A DNA stretch of 64,000 nt from Microbulbifer thermotolerans (GCF_900112305.1 NZ_FOKT01000007.1:197398-261397), one strand, 5' to 3'. Positions 6,879-16,939 are shown, counted from the first letter of the stretch. Program-made: numbers and translations. Notes: generated by a model not told the origin, from the sequence alone.

Positions 6879-9800
6879 CTACAAGTCTTCCTCCGTTTTG
6901 ATCCAGCGGTTCAGCGCTGGAAGAAGTGAGCAGCGGCGCCGCCCTGCGGCCGTTTCTCCCTCCCGCACTCGGTACCAGGCTGCGTAGAGTGCCGGAAGAA
7001 ACAGTAGCGTCAACGCCGTGGCCACGATCAGACCGCCCATAATCGCTACCGCCATGGGTCCGAAGAAGTCGCTGCGCGACAGTGGGATCATCGCCAGTAC
7101 CGCGGTCAGTGCAGTCAGCACGATCGGGCGGAAGCGGCGCACGGTGGATTCGACAATGGCATCCCAGGGCGTCAGGCCCTGTGCGATATCCTGCTGAATT
7201 TGGTCGATCAGTATTACCGAGTTGCGCATAATCATGCCCGCCAGGGCGATGGTACCGAGCATGGCGACAAAGCCGAATGGCTGGCCGAACAGCAGTAGAA
7301 ACAGGGTGACGCCGATAATGCCCAGGGGCGCAGTCAGGAACACCATGGTGGACAGGGAAAAGCTGCGCAGTTGCAGCATCAACAGGGTAAATACCACCAG
7401 TAGAAACAGCGGCATACCGGCGTTGACGGATTTCTGGCCCCGTGCGGATTCCTCTACGCTGCCGCCGATTTCCAGCAGATAACCGGGCGGCAGCTGTGCG
7501 CGGATATCCGCGAGGCGCGGCCAGACCTCTTTAACCACTGTCGCCGGCTGTGTATCAGTGTAGATATCTGCGCGCACGGTCACTGTTGGAAGCCGGTTGC
7601 GGTGCCAGATAATGCCCTCTTCAAAGCCGTATTCCAGGTCCGCAAGTTGATTCAAGGGCACTGAGTTTCCGCTGTCAGTCTGTACCGCCAGATTGCCTAT
7701 TTGACCGAGAGCGTGACGGTTTTGGTCATCGCCGCGCACCTGCACATCGATCAGTTCGTTGTCTTCCCGGTACTGGCTGACGGGAATACCAGTGAGCGAG
7801 CTCTGCAGAGCGCGGGACAGGTCGGCGGAGCTGACGCCCAAAGTACGCGCGCGGGCCTGATCGATGTTTAGTTGTATCGACTTGTTCGGTTCTTCCCAGT
7901 CCAGGTGGACATTGGTTACCGCTGGGTTTTCCCGCAGCTTGTCCGCTACCGCACGGGCGATTTCGCGCACCCGTGGAATATGCTCTCCAGACACGCGGAA
8001 CTGTACCGGATAACCTACTGGAGGACCGTTTTCCAATCTTGATACCCGCGAGCGAAGGGTGGGAAATTGTTCGCGCAGGGTATCGATCAGCCAGCTGCGC
8101 ACGGCTTCCCGTTCTTCGATCGAGCGGGTCAGCACCACAAACTGCGCGAAACTTGCCGCTGGCAGCTGTTGGTCTAGCGGTAGGTAGAAGCGCGGCGATC
8201 CTGTCCCCACATAGGCCACGTAATTTTCGATCAGAGCGTTTTGCGCGAGCATTTTTTCCAGACGTCGTGCCTGATATTCGGTGGACTGCAGCGAGGCGCC
8301 CTCGGCGAGCTTCAGATCCACCATCAGTTCGAGGCGAGCGGAGGCGGGGAAAAATTGCTGTGGTACCAGGCGAAATAGCACGACTGACGCGGCGAAAATT
8401 GCCAGGGTTAAAAATATGACGGTTTTCCGGTAGCGCAGGCACCAGGTCACTAGTTTGCGGAAGCGCAGATAAAAAGGTTTCGCGTAAGGATCTTGTACCT
8501 GCCCGCTGCTATCTCTCCTGACGAGATTGGGGAGCAATTTATCGCCGAGGAAGGGCACAAAGACCACTGCGGCCACCCAGGAGGCCAACAAAGACAGAGT
8601 AACCACCTGAAAAATGGAACGGGTGTATTCACCAGTGCTTGATTGTGCGGTGGCAATCGGCAGAAAACCGGCGGCGGTGATCAGCGTCCCGGTCAGCATC
8701 GGGAAGGCGGTGCTGGTCCAGGCGAAGCCGGCGGCTTTTAGTCTGGAAAGGCCTTGCTCCATTTTGATTGCCATCATTTCCACCGCGATGATGGCGTCGT
8801 CCACCATTAATCCCAGTGCCAGAACCAGTGATCCCAGGGAGATTTTGTGCAGACCTATGCCGAAATAATTCATCAGCGCGAATGTCATTGCCAACACCAG
8901 GGGGATCGAGAGCGCCACCACTAAGCCCGTGCGCGTACCGAGGGAGAAAAAACTGACCAGCAGCACTATCGCCAGTGCCTCCAGCAACACCCGTACAAAT
9001 TCACCCACGCTGCGTTTGACCGCCGCCGGCTGGTCCGAGACCTTGTGCAGCTCCAGCCCTAGCGGTAGATCCCGCTGCAGCTCGGTGAAGGCGGCGTCGA
9101 GATTTTCACCCAGCTTGAGGATATCTCCGCCGGTCTTCATGGATACTGCGATGCCGATGGCATCCTCGCCCATAAAGCGCATGCGCGGTTGCGGTGGATC
9201 ACTGAAACCGCGCCTCACTTGCGCGATATCTCCGAGCATCTGGGTGCGGCCACCTGCGCTGATTGGAAAGCGGCGGATCTCCTCTACCGAGTTGAATTGG
9301 CCGCTGATACGGATGCGAATCCGTTCGCTGCTGGTGTCCACAAAACCCGCATCTGCCACTGTGTTTTGTGCTTGTAGGGCATTTTGTACTGCGGAAAGAG
9401 GGATTCCGAGGGCGGCGAGTTTAGTGTTGGAGATTTCTATCCAGATTTTTTCATCCTGTAGGCCGATCAACTCCACTTTTCCCACGTCCTTCACTCGCTG
9501 CAGGGCCAGCTGTAAGCGTTCGGCGTAGTCTTTTTTCAGTGCGTAATCAAAGTCGGAGCCGGTCAGCGCGTAGATATTGCCGAAAGTGGTGCCGAACTCG
9601 TCATTGAAAAAAGGGCCGCTGATATCCGGCGGCAGGGTGTGGCGGATATCGCCGACTTTTTTCCGTACCTGATACCAGAGATCGGGAATTTCACTGGAGC
9701 GCATATCGTCGCGGGCGACGAACAAAACTTGGGATTGGCCCGGGCGGGAGAAGGAGGTGATGCGCTCGTAATCACCGGTCTCCATCAGTTTTTTCTCGAT

Positions 9801-10004
9801 GCGCTCGGTGACTTGGCGGGATACTTCCACAGCGCTGGCGCCCGGCCACAGCGTATTGACCACCATGACCTTGAAGGTGAAAGGCGGGTCTTCGCTCTGG
9901 CCCAGCTGTGTGTAGGAGAGGGCACCCATCAGGCCGAGAATCAGCATGGCGTAAAGTACCAGTGGTCGGTTTCTCAGTGCCCATTCAGAGAGATTGAAGC
10001 GCAT
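6879..10004 (-). CDS. RND-family multidrug efflux permease
   Basis: The product is about 1,041 aa, the normal size for inner-membrane RND (AcrB-like) pumps that export drugs by proton antiport. It opens MRFNLSEWALRNRPLVLYAM with TM1, followed by a large periplasmic loop (QVTERIEKKLMETGDYERI, then FFNDEFGTTFG). The TM4 proton-relay segment LVLALGLMVDDAIIAVEMM carries the paired Asp. A second internal repeat follows the FFPASARLELMV region. It resembles the TriC/MexK-like branch more than AcrB itself. TTG 10055 is an alternative start that has a ribosome site but adds a 17-residue tail unlike the family, so ATG 10004 is preferred. It is downstream of its adaptor gene in one operon. No outer-membrane channel gene is adjacent. 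Confidence 0.93.
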   Translation of the reverse strand: MRFNLSEWALRNRPLVLYAMLILGLMGALSYTQLGQSEDPPFTFKVMVVNTLWPGASAVEVSRQVTERIEKKLMETGDYERITSFSRPGQSQVLFVARDDMRSSEIPDLWYQVRKKVGDIRHTLPPDISGPFFNDEFGTTFGNIYALTGSDFDYALKKDYAERLQLALQRVKDVGKVELIGLQDEKIWIEISNTKLAALGIPLSAVQNALQAQNTVADAGFVDTSSERIRIRISGQFNSVEEIRRFPISAGGRTQMLGDIAQVRRGFSDPPQPRMRFMGEDAIGIAVSMKTGGDILKLGENLDAAFTELQRDLPLGLELHKVSDQPAAVKRSVGEFVRVLLEALAIVLLVSFFSLGTRTGLVVALSIPLVLAMTFALMNYFGIGLHKISLGSLVLALGLMVDDAIIAVEMMAIKMEQGLSRLKAAGFAWTSTAFPMLTGTLITAAGFLPIATAQSSTGEYTRSIFQVVTLSLLASWVAAVVFVPFLGDKLLPNLVRRDSSGQVQDPYAKPFYLRFRKLVTWCLRYRKTVIFLTLAIFAASVVLFRLVPQQFFPASARLELMVDLKLAEGASLQSTEYQARRLEKMLAQNALIENYVAYVGTGSPRFYLPLDQQLPAASFAQFVVLTRSIEEREAVRSWLIDTLREQFPTLRSRVSRLENGPPVGYPVQFRVSGEHIPRVREIARAVADKLRENPAVTNVHLDWEEPNKSIQLNIDQARARTLGVSSADLSRALQSSLTGIPVSQYREDNELIDVQVRGDDQNRHALGQIGNLAVQTDSGNSVPLNQLADLEYGFEEGIIWHRNRLPTVTVRADIYTDTQPATVVKEVWPRLADIRAQLPPGYLLEIGGSVEESARGQKSVNAGMPLFLLVVFTLLMLQLRSFSLSTMVFLTAPLGIIGVTLFLLLFGQPFGFVAMLGTIALAGMIMRNSVILIDQIQQDIAQGLTPWDAIVESTVRRFRPIVLTALTAVLAMIPLSRSDFFGPMAVAIMGGLIVATALTLLFLPALYAAWYRVREGETAAGRRRCSLLPALNRWIKTEEDL

Positions 10005-10061
10005 GGCGGTGGTTCCCGTCGCAGTTGCCTCCGACCTGGGCGGGACGTCGGACAATATCGG

Positions 10062-11180
10062 TTATTCCTGATGTGCCAGTTTGCGGTCGAGATCGATGGG
10101 GCGGTTCATCCGGTCCACCGGGCGAATCCGCTGTCCCTCCCGCACCAGGTGAGTGCCGGCGGCCAACACCCACTCATCGGGGCCGAGCCCGCTCAATATC
10201 GGCACAGTTTCCTCGCCGTAGGGGCCGAGGGTTACCAGTCTTTTGTGCAGCGTCTGCTGCAGTGGGTCCAACACCCAGACGTAGGGCTGGCCGTTGTCGG
10301 CGGTGACTGCGGACAAGGGGACAGAGACGGTGCCGCTGGCGGCATCGCTGTCTACGAATACCCGGGCACTTTGCCCCAGTTCCGCGCCCACTTCGCGGTT
10401 GTCGAAGGCCACCCGCGCCTCGAAGGTGCGGGATGTGGTATCGGCGGCCGGGGATATTTCGCGGATGCGCGCCGGGAAAAAATTTCCGGGCCGGGACCAG
10501 AGTTCCACCGCCAGCACCTGGCCCACTTCGAAGTGGCCGATATCCTGCTCTGGCAGATCGATGCGTACTTCGCGGTCGCCATCCGCGGCCAGTGTGAAGA
10601 CCGTCTGTCCGGCGGCCACCACCTGTCCTGATTCAGCCAGGCGCCGGGCGATAACACCATCTTGAGGGGCTTTTAATATCGCGTATTTGGCCTGGTTACG
10701 CGCCACATCCAGCTGTGCCTGCGCCTGCTCGAGTCGGGCGGCACTGGCCTCGAAGCGGCTTTCCACTGTGTCGAATTGGGAACGGCTGATTAGCTGCTTA
10801 CTTAGCAGCTTTTGGTAGCGGGTCAGCTCGTTTTTGGCCAGACGGTGGTCCGCTTCAGCGGAAGAGAGCTGTGCGCGGGCGCTGTCCAGTTGCAGGTGCA
10901 GGTCTTTGGCGTCCAGCTCCGCCAGCGGCTGGCCCTTTTTGACTCTGTCTCCCACGTCCACAAGCCGCCGGCTGATTTTGCCGCCGATACGGAAAGAGAG
11001 TGCTGGCTCGTAGCGAGCGTGGATCTCGCCCGGGTAGATATCCCGCTGCGCTCCGGCGGTCTGCGGTTGCACCATCACCGCCGGGCGCGGTTTATCTTCT
11101 CCTTCCTTGGGATCTTGCGGTGTGCAAGCTGCCAGTGCCAGGCAAAACGGAAGCGCGGCGATCACAAGCGGTCGGAACAT
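10062..11180 (-). CDS. RND efflux periplasmic adaptor (membrane-fusion lipoprotein)
   Basis: The 372-aa protein starts at ATG 11180 (GGGAAGGG upstream) with a signal peptide ending in the lipobox LAAC. Family features are PALSFRIGGKISRRLVDVGD and GQPLAELDAKDLHLQLDSA (first half of the lipoyl fold), an alpha-hairpin (about 95-160), then LKAPQDGVIARRLAESGQVV and the beta-barrel domain. It would link the permease at 6879-10004 to an outer-membrane channel encoded elsewhere. A longer frame begins at TTG 11237, but the lipoprotein signal supports 11180. It is divergent from a TetR gene, with an 18-bp palindrome between. Confidence 0.92.
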   Translation of the reverse strand: MFRPLVIAALPFCLALAACTPQDPKEGEDKPRPAVMVQPQTAGAQRDIYPGEIHARYEPALSFRIGGKISRRLVDVGDRVKKGQPLAELDAKDLHLQLDSARAQLSSAEADHRLAKNELTRYQKLLSKQLISRSQFDTVESRFEASAARLEQAQAQLDVARNQAKYAILKAPQDGVIARRLAESGQVVAAGQTVFTLAADGDREVRIDLPEQDIGHFEVGQVLAVELWSRPGNFFPARIREISPAADTTSRTFEARVAFDNREVGAELGQSARVFVDSDAASGTVSVPLSAVTADNGQPYVWVLDPLQQTLHKRLVTLGPYGEETVPILSGLGPDEWVLAAGTHLVREGQRIRPVDRMNRPIDLDRKLAHQE

Positions 11181-11239
11181 AGTCAGAACCCTTCCCGAGT
11201 GCAAAGGCGTGAAAACGGGCGCCGGAGTGACCGGCAATG

Positions 11240-11257
11240 CTATACTGGCCAGTATAG
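11240..11257. promoter_or_regulatory. Perfect 18-bp palindrome, probable TetR operator for the RND pump
   Basis: CTATACTGGCCAGTATAG is a perfect palindrome in the 116-bp gap between the divergent adaptor and TetR genes. Its position and symmetry fit a dimeric TetR repressor that controls both directions. Confidence 0.7.
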
Positions 11258-11296
11258 TAAATTTAGTAAACTGTCGAGTCTAGTATTAGTAGATCC

Positions 11297-11926
11297 ATGC
11301 CAGAACCGATTTCTGCCCCTGTGCCTCGGGGCCGCCCCAAGGACCCGGCCAAACGCCGGGCAATTCTCGAAGCGGCCAAGGGGCTGTTTTTGACCCAAGG
11401 CTTTGCCGGCACCAGTATGGATGCGGTGGCCTCCGCTGCGGGGGTGTCCAAGCTCACGGTCTACAGCCACTTTTCCGATAAGGAGACGCTCTTTACCGCG
11501 GCCATTGAGGCCAAGTGCGAAAATCAGATGCCGCTGCCGATCTTTGCTTTGGAGAATGGGGATTCGATTGAGCAGGTACTGACGCGGATAGGTACCGCTT
11601 TCTTGTCCCTGGTTGAGGGGGAGGACGCCATCAGCCTGATGCGCATTCTATGTGCGGAATCCTGCCGGGAGATGGCGCAGCTGTATTTGGAGGCAGGGCC
11701 CAGGCGCACTCTGAGTGAGATGGAGTCTCTACTCCGCAGGGCGGTGGCGCTGAAGTTGCTACGTGTGGAGAACCCGGCTGCGGCTGCGGATCAGTTCTTC
11801 GGTATGTTGATGGGATGTCGGCATATGCAGGTGCTGGTGGATAGTTGTGCACCGCCTAGCGAGTGTGAAATCCGCGAGCGGGTGGATGAGGTGGTGCAGG
11901 TTTTTCTGCGCGCCTATGGCCCCTGA
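11297..11926 (+). CDS. TetR/AcrR-family regulator of the divergent RND pump
   Basis: Residues 15-65 form a classic TetR DNA-binding domain: AKRRAILEAAKGLFLTQGFA, then GTSMDAVASAAGVSKLTVY, then SHFSDKETLFTAAI. The C-terminal part (LQVLVD-like ending, FGMLMG) matches AcrR-type regulators of efflux pumps. The 209-aa length is normal. It is transcribed away from the adaptor/permease operon with the palindrome at 11240 between them, so it probably represses the pump and itself until a substrate binds. Confidence 0.9.
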   Translation: MPEPISAPVPRGRPKDPAKRRAILEAAKGLFLTQGFAGTSMDAVASAAGVSKLTVYSHFSDKETLFTAAIEAKCENQMPLPIFALENGDSIEQVLTRIGTAFLSLVEGEDAISLMRILCAESCREMAQLYLEAGPRRTLSEMESLLRRAVALKLLRVENPAAAADQFFGMLMGCRHMQVLVDSCAPPSECEIRERVDEVVQVFLRAYGP

Positions 11927-11931
11927 TTGAA

Positions 11932-11960
11932 TGTGGGGCGGGTAGCGCGCCCGCCCCACA
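11932..11960. terminator. Strong hairpin between convergent genes
   Basis: TGTGGGGCGGG (11932-11942) pairs perfectly over 11 bp with CCCGCCCCACA (11950-11960) around a 7-base loop. It lies between the convergent TetR and ABC-2 permease genes. There is no immediate T run, so it may act as a bidirectional stop or 3' end stabiliser rather than a textbook terminator. Confidence 0.55.
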
Positions 11961-11971
11961 GGATCACTTCT

Positions 11972-12733
11972 TCAGGTTTTGATCCGGTATCCAGTACGGA
12001 AAATCCACCAGACCGCAGTCAGGCAAATCACTAAAAAGATCAATGTCATTCCCAGGCTGACAGCGACATTCACATCCGCCACGCCGTAGAAGGCCCAGCG
12101 AAAACCGCTGATCAGGTAGACCACCGGGTTGAAAAGCGTGATTGTGCGCCAGGGATCGGGCAGCATATCAATGGAGTAGAAGGCGCCGCCGAGAAAGGTC
12201 AGGGGGGTGATCACCATCAGCGGAATCACTTGCAGTTTCTGGAAGTCGTCCGCCCAGATACCGATGATAAAGCCGAACAGACTAAAGGTCACTGAGGTCA
12301 ATATCAGGAAGGCGAGTAGCCAAAAGGGGTGGACGATTTCATAGTCGACGAAAAAGCGCGCGGTAACCAGAATCAAACCGCCGAGTATGATCGACTTGCT
12401 GGCCGCGGCGCCCACATAGCCGGCGACGATTTCGAAGGCCGATACCGGAGCTGACAATACTTCGTAGATAGTGCCGGAAAATTTCGGAAAGAAAATTCCG
12501 AATGAGGCGTTGGAAATACTCTCCGAGAGCAGTGACAGCATAATCAATCCGGGGATGATAAAGGCCCCGTAGCTGACGCCGTCTATCTCTCCCATGCGCG
12601 AGCCGATGGCGGCGCCGAAGACAATAAAGTACAGGGAAGTGGAGAGTACCGGGGAAGCGATACTTTGCATCAGGGTGCGCCAGGTGCGCGCCATTTCAAA
12701 TTGGTAAATGGCTCGAATTCCGTACCAGTTCAT
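11972..12733 (-). CDS. yadH: ABC-2 type exporter permease, YadH-like
   Basis: The 253-aa protein has six hydrophobic segments and the ABC-2 signature region: [38 protein letters not shown], and the late segment [17 protein letters not shown]. It closely resembles E. coli YadH and related drug or lipid exporter permeases. ATG 12733 overlaps the stop of the ATPase gene (ATGA), giving a coupled YadG/YadH pair. The substrate is unknown. Confidence 0.85.
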   Translation of the reverse strand: MNWYGIRAIYQFEMARTWRTLMQSIASPVLSTSLYFIVFGAAIGSRMGEIDGVSYGAFIIPGLIMLSLLSESISNASFGIFFPKFSGTIYEVLSAPVSAFEIVAGYVGAAASKSIILGGLILVTARFFVDYEIVHPFWLLAFLILTSVTFSLFGFIIGIWADDFQKLQVIPLMVITPLTFLGGAFYSIDMLPDPWRTITLFNPVVYLISGFRWAFYGVADVNVAVSLGMTLIFLVICLTAVWWIFRTGYRIKT

Positions 12734-13695
12734 CCCTGGGCCTCCTTGGTCAACTGTTCTTCTTTCTCTTTGCGTGCGCCCCGCACCAGACCGACGAAGA
12801 TCTCCTCGAGGGAGCTCTCGCGTGTGTGCAGATCGCGAAACTCGATATTGGCCTCGTTGAGGCGGCGGAGAAATTCGGCAATGCCCGTATCGCTGCTTTT
12901 GATATCGAAGCGGTACACCAGCTGACTGCCGTTGGCGCTCAGGGTCAGAGGCAGATCGGCGAGGGATTCCGGCACCGCCTGCAAGGGTTCCGGCAGGTGC
13001 AGGCTCAGTTCCTTCTCTCCCATTTTTTGCATCAATGTGTTTTTTTCTTCGACCAAAACCAGCTCACCGCGGTTGATAACGCCGATTCGGTCGGCCATCT
13101 GTTCCGCCTCTTCGATATAGTGGGTGGTGAGGATAATAGTGACCCCTGACTCGCGCAGGCTGTGCACCATTTTCCACATGTCCTGGCGCAGTTCGACATC
13201 CACGCCAGCGGTGGGCTCATCCAGGAAGAGTATGCTGGGCTCGTGGGATAGGGCTTTGGCGATCATCACCCGGCGCTTCATGCCGCCGGACAAAGCCATG
13301 ATCCTGCTGTCTTTCTTTTCCCACAGGGACAACTGGCGCAAGATTTTTTCAATATAGGCCGGGTTTGGGGCTTTGCCGAACAGGCCGCGGCTGAAGTTGA
13401 CCGTGGTCCAGACACTTTCGAAAGAGTCCGTGGCCAGCTCCTGTGGCACCAAGCCGATCTCGCCGCGCGCGCGCCGGTAGTCGCGCTGGATGTCGAATCC
13501 CCCAGCCCGCACAGTGCCGCCGCTCGGGTTGACGATGCCGCAGATGATACTGATCAGTGTGGTCTTGCCGGCCCCGTTCGGTCCCAGCAACGCGAAAATT
13601 TCCCCGCGTTGAATCTCCAGGTCGATATTCTTAAGGGCGGTAAAACCACCGGCGTAGGTTTTGTTGAGGCCTTTGACGGAAATTATCGGTTCCAC
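12730..13695 (-). CDS. yadG: ABC transporter ATPase, YadG-like
   Basis: The 321-aa nucleotide-binding protein has Walker [12 protein letters not shown], signature [20 protein letters not shown], Walker [13 protein letters not shown] and the H-loop [10 protein letters not shown], all closely matching E. coli YadG. The C-terminal [11 protein letters not shown] is also shared. The start is GTG 13695, five bases after AAGGAG; a longer frame to 13794 has no ribosome site and no family match. It powers the permease encoded next to it. Confidence 0.88.
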   Translation of the reverse strand: MEPIISVKGLNKTYAGGFTALKNIDLEIQRGEIFALLGPNGAGKTTLISIICGIVNPSGGTVRAGGFDIQRDYRRARGEIGLVPQELATDSFESVWTTVNFSRGLFGKAPNPAYIEKILRQLSLWEKKDSRIMALSGGMKRRVMIAKALSHEPSILFLDEPTAGVDVELRQDMWKMVHSLRESGVTIILTTHYIEEAEQMADRIGVINRGELVLVEEKNTLMQKMGEKELSLHLPEPLQAVPESLADLPLTLSANGSQLVYRFDIKSSDTGIAEFLRRLNEANIEFRDLHTRESSLEEIFVGLVRGARKEKEEQLTKEAQG

Positions 13696-14065
13696 TGTTT
13701 CTCCTTCCCGAAAAATAAAATCCTTGGTCGGCTGGCCCGCGCTCCGATCGACAGGCGTAAGTGACAATTTTCCCGGCGATGCCGGACTCCGCATCGGTCT
13801 CTGATGCTGTCATAGTATCCCATACGGCGGGTGGTCCCGGCTGAAGTGTTTCCCGCAGCATGGTCGCGGCGCACGGCAATTGCTGACGGTCCCGTATCCT
13901 GTTTGCCGGAGAGTTTACTAAGCGTGAATTTTTCCAGGGTAGTCGGTTTCTCCAGCAAAATATCCCGAAAGTGTCCCGGCCTGTATCCATCAGTGCGCAT
14001 GGATACTTTGGCCGGGTGGGAGGCGCGGGCAAGCCAATGCGCGCTTCCCCGCTGGCGTATGCTGG
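13696..14065. other. Intergenic stretch, no gene recognised
   Basis: This 370-bp gap separates the YadG and MFS genes, both on the minus strand. Open frames exist on both strands but show no family motif. It should hold the promoter of the ABC operon, but I could not pick a convincing one. Confidence 0.4.
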
Positions 14066-15289
14066 TTATTGCCTCAAAATTGGCCGGGATGGACTGCTGA
14101 AAAGAGGCCGCAGTGCGGCAGCGAGAGCAGCTGAAGCCGCAAGCAGGAGCAGCAGTCCGGCGGCGGCAAAGCAGCCGGAAAGTCCCAGGTAGTGGCTGCT
14201 CGGTTGGCTTGCGAGCGGCGACAGGAACTGGCCGGTAAATATGCTGGCGGTGAGTCCGCCGGATATGCGGCCGCGCATTTTCTGCGGCGCGAGTTGAATG
14301 GCGCCGGAAAAAAGATGTGGCATAAGCGATCCCATTCCGACGCCGAACACGCAGGTTGCCGCCAGGATTGCGGTCAAGGCATTCGCGGATGAGATCAAAA
14401 ACATGCCGCTTGCCATAAAGATGAAACAAAAGGCGAATACGCCAGCGAATCCCAGTTTTGCACGGATGCGGTGATAGAGAAAGAGGGATGACAGTGCGCC
14501 CATCAGGTTGCCGCCGGCAATGGCCAAACCCGTGAGGCTCGGTTGTTCAACGCCGATCTCCCGTAGCAAAAAGGGCAGCTGGGTCGGTATCAGATAAAAA
14601 GTCAGGCTGTTGAGTAGCCCTGTGGCAAAGATCGTCCCCAGCAGCAGGTAGGGTACAGTGTCCGAGGAAGGTGAAACCTCAACAGCGCGGGCTTTGTGTG
14701 TCGGCGCCTTAAGGTAGAGTAGCGCCGCCGGCAGCAGGATTAGGGCAACTCCGTAAATGGCGAAGGGGGCGCGCCAGTGCAGGTCTGCGAGCCACCCTCC
14801 GCCGATCAGAAACAGCACGCCGCCGAAACTGACAAAAGCGCTCTGCTGACTCATGTATTTTTCCCGCTCGCGGCCGCTGAAGTAATCCCCCACCAGTGCG
14901 GTTATGGAAGTCATGATCCCCGCAACTGATACCCCCAATAGCGCGCGACCGGCGAGAATGGCGGAGAGACTGTCGGCCACCAGGCCGGAAAGACCGGCCA
15001 GCCCGTAGAGCAGGACGGATACCATTAAAATTCCCATGCGCCCGAAACGGTCACAAATCGCACCCGCCACCGGGGCGCAGAGAGCGATAAACAGTGCCGG
15101 CAGGGTCAACACCAGCCGGCTCAGCAGCTGGCTGTCCGCATGATTGGCAAAGTGGGCCTGCAGTGCCGGGAGGGAAGGCGCTATGGTCGCTCCGGACATA
15201 ATTGTCAGCGCCGCCAGGCACAGGAGCGTGGCGCGGCGCAGCGGGGAGACCGGCGGCACCTCACCCGCGGGCGGGGGCACAAAGCTCAT
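14066..15289 (-). CDS. MFS drug/metabolite exporter
   Basis: The 407-aa protein has 12 predicted membrane segments and the MFS motif in loop 2-3 ([14 protein letters not shown], of the GxxxDRxGR type) plus [13 protein letters not shown], like motif C/B regions of 12-TM efflux transporters. Its start overlaps the stop of the FMN reductase gene (ATGA). The operon is headed by a SoxR-box promoter, so the transporter probably exports redox-cycling compounds or their products. The substrate is inferred from regulation only. Confidence 0.85.
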   Translation of the reverse strand: MSFVPPPAGEVPPVSPLRRATLLCLAALTIMSGATIAPSLPALQAHFANHADSQLLSRLVLTLPALFIALCAPVAGAICDRFGRMGILMVSVLLYGLAGLSGLVADSLSAILAGRALLGVSVAGIMTSITALVGDYFSGREREKYMSQQSAFVSFGGVLFLIGGGWLADLHWRAPFAIYGVALILLPAALLYLKAPTHKARAVEVSPSSDTVPYLLLGTIFATGLLNSLTFYLIPTQLPFLLREIGVEQPSLTGLAIAGGNLMGALSSLFLYHRIRAKLGFAGVFAFCFIFMASGMFLISSANALTAILAATCVFGVGMGSLMPHLFSGAIQLAPQKMRGRISGGLTASIFTGQFLSPLASQPSSHYLGLSGCFAAAGLLLLLAASAALAAALRPLFSSPSRPILRQ

Positions 15290-15825
15290 GCAAGGATCTC
15301 CTCATAGGGGGTTTCCTCGCGGGCTTTGCGCAGGGCCAGGGCCCACCAGCGCAGGTGTGCCAGCATGCGCGCAAGGGATCTCTCCGCGCGTGCCGGTTCC
15401 CGCAGACAGCCGCTGTCATCGAACTGCTCCCAAGCGTTGATAAAACTGACGCTGTCCCGCAACGTCACTGTGTGCAGTTCCGCAAAAACCTGGCGCAGCT
15501 GCTCCACCGCGCGGGCACCGCCGGAAACGCCCCCGTAACTGACAAACCCCAGGGGTTTGGCTTGCCACTCCGCCTTGGCGGAATCGATGATGGCCTTGAG
15601 GGGGGCGGGATAGCCGTGGTTGTATTCCGGGGTGACGACGATAAAGGCATCGGCTGCGTCGAGGATTGTGTGGGTATCGGTGGCTTTGTCCGCGGGGTCG
15701 ATAAAGCGCACGCGCTTGTAGCCGCTGCGCTCCAGTTGGCCCGCCAACCAGTTGACCACCGTGTCGCAGAAGCGACCTTCGCGGTCACTGCCATAGATAA
15801 CAGCCAGATGAAGATTATTGCTCAT
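15286..15825 (-). CDS. NAD(P)H-dependent FMN reductase (flavodoxin-like quinone reductase type)
   Basis: The 179-aa protein starts at ATG 15825 after GGGAAAA. It has [19 protein letters not shown], the phosphate-binding loop of NADPH-dependent FMN reductases, and [20 protein letters not shown], the family hallmark. Such enzymes (ChrR/azoreductase-like) make two-electron reductions of quinones and similar compounds, limiting redox cycling. It is first in an operon with the MFS exporter and is divergent from soxR, with the SoxR box in the gap. A longer frame begins at 15876, but it would run into the promoter. Confidence 0.88.
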   Translation of the reverse strand: MSNNLHLAVIYGSDREGRFCDTVVNWLAGQLERSGYKRVRFIDPADKATDTHTILDAADAFIVVTPEYNHGYPAPLKAIIDSAKAEWQAKPLGFVSYGGVSGGARAVEQLRQVFAELHTVTLRDSVSFINAWEQFDDSGCLREPARAERSLARMLAHLRWWALALRKAREETPYEEILA

Positions 15826-15861
15826 AGTGACTTTTCCCGTGGTTGCAATCGAACGGCGCGC

Positions 15862-15892
15862 AGTGTAAAAGCTCAACTTAACTTGAGGTCAA
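15862..15892 (-). promoter_or_regulatory. SoxR-controlled promoter with SoxR box
   Basis: On the minus strand TTGACC (15892-15887) and TACACT (15867-15862) are separated by 19 bp, the long spacer typical of MerR-family-activated promoters. Inside the spacer lies GCTCAACTTAACTTGAGG (15871-15888, plus-strand reading). It differs at two positions from the E. coli soxS box CCTCAAGTTAACTTGAGG. It faces the reductase/MFS operon. Confidence 0.85.
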
Positions 15893-15948
15893 TGGCCGCC
15901 GATGCGCGGCTTTATGAATATTCACTATGGTGGAAATTGCGGCTGGCT

Positions 15949-16425
15949 ATGAGTAAGTGTGGTGATAGATTGCACAGGGAATTGTCCGTGGGGGAAGTCG
16001 CGGCGCGCAGTGGGTTGGCGGTTTCCACCCTGCATTTTTATGAAAGCAAGGGGCTGATTAGCAGCTGGCGCACCGCCGGTAATCAGCGGCGCTACTCTCG
16101 TGATGTTTTGCGGCGGGTGGGGATTATCAAGGTGGCGCAGAGCACCGGTATTCCGCTTGCGGAGATACGCGCGGCGCTGGATACCCTGCCGAATGGCCGC
16201 ACGCCCAATGCGAAAGACTGGGCGCGGCTGTCGGCGCGCTGGTGCGAGGATCTCGACAGGCGTATCGAGCAGCTGACATTGCTGCGCAACCGGCTGGAGG
16301 AGTGTATCGGTTGCGGCTGCCTGTCGATGGACAGTTGCCCGTTGCGCAACCCGGGCGATGTTGCGGCGGAGGAGGGCAGTGGTCCCCAGTATTTGGATGT
16401 CGGCCGGTGGGCCCGGCGCGAATGA
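15949..16425 (+). CDS. soxR: Redox-sensing transcriptional activator SoxR
   Basis: The 158-aa protein has the MerR helix-turn-helix ([20 protein letters not shown], then [20 protein letters not shown]), a dimerisation helix and the [2Fe-2S] ligand motif C119-x2-C122-x-C124-x5-C130 ([12 protein letters not shown]). All four Cys are present. An upstream in-frame extension to 15202 is not coding. It is divergent from the reductase/MFS operon whose promoter has a SoxR box. Here SoxR appears to control a detoxification/export operon directly, as in pseudomonads, rather than through SoxS; no soxS is visible. Confidence 0.95.
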   Translation: MSKCGDRLHRELSVGEVAARSGLAVSTLHFYESKGLISSWRTAGNQRRYSRDVLRRVGIIKVAQSTGIPLAEIRAALDTLPNGRTPNAKDWARLSARWCEDLDRRIEQLTLLRNRLEECIGCGCLSMDSCPLRNPGDVAAEEGSGPQYLDVGRWARRE

Positions 16426-16426
16426 A

Positions 16427-16846
16427 TCAGCGTTTCCCTTGGGGCCAAGGTGGCCCCTTCAATTCCACCACATTGTTTTCCGGGTCGGAGATATAAATCG
16501 AAGGGCCTTCCCCCTCGGCTCCGTAACGGGATTCCACGGGGCCTGCGTCCACGCCATTGTCGCGTAGGTAGGTGGTGATTTCCTCGGCGTCAAAGGGATC
16601 TATACGCAGGCAAAGATGGTCCAGGTTACGCCCCTCTGCACCAGGTGCGGCACCGCCGGCGCGCCCCAGTTTCTGATCGACGGGGATCAGGTCGATCAGG
16701 CTGCTGCCCGCGCGCAATTGGTACAGGCCGATTTCTTTTTGCGCGCGCTCCACAGTACAGCCGAGAATGTTCGTGTAGAAATCCAGCATCGGTTGCAGTT
16801 CTTTTATACGCAGCACGATATGATCGATCTGTTGAATTTTCAGCAT
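16427..16846 (-). CDS. VOC-family (glyoxalase/bleomycin resistance-like) protein
   Basis: The 139-aa protein has paired beta-alpha-beta modules: KIQQIDHIVLRIKELQPMLD then FYTNILGCTVERAQ, and later NLDHLCLRIDPFDAEEITTY and YISDPENNVVELKGPP. The His near residue 9, the His of LDHL and the terminal Glu fit VOC metal ligands. Members include glyoxalase I, dioxygenases and resistance proteins, so the substrate is unknown. The gene is convergent with soxR, with a 1-bp gap. Confidence 0.8.
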   Translation of the reverse strand: MLKIQQIDHIVLRIKELQPMLDFYTNILGCTVERAQKEIGLYQLRAGSSLIDLIPVDQKLGRAGGAAPGAEGRNLDHLCLRIDPFDAEEITTYLRDNGVDAGPVESRYGAEGEGPSIYISDPENNVVELKGPPWPQGKR

Positions 16847-16939
16847 CGTTTTTATCGAAAATTTCTGGAATAAGGAGCCGCCGATAAATGCGCCTCCAAA
16901 GTTGCGCGCTACACTGTATTCGGCGGCTTATTGGCATAT

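Noticed and set aside
10005..10055. N-terminal extension of the RND permease from TTG 10055
   Set aside because: Although AGGAA lies upstream, the extra 17 residues are unlike any RND N terminus, while ATG 10004 gives the standard MRFNLSEWALRNRPL start; the alternative is kept as a note only.
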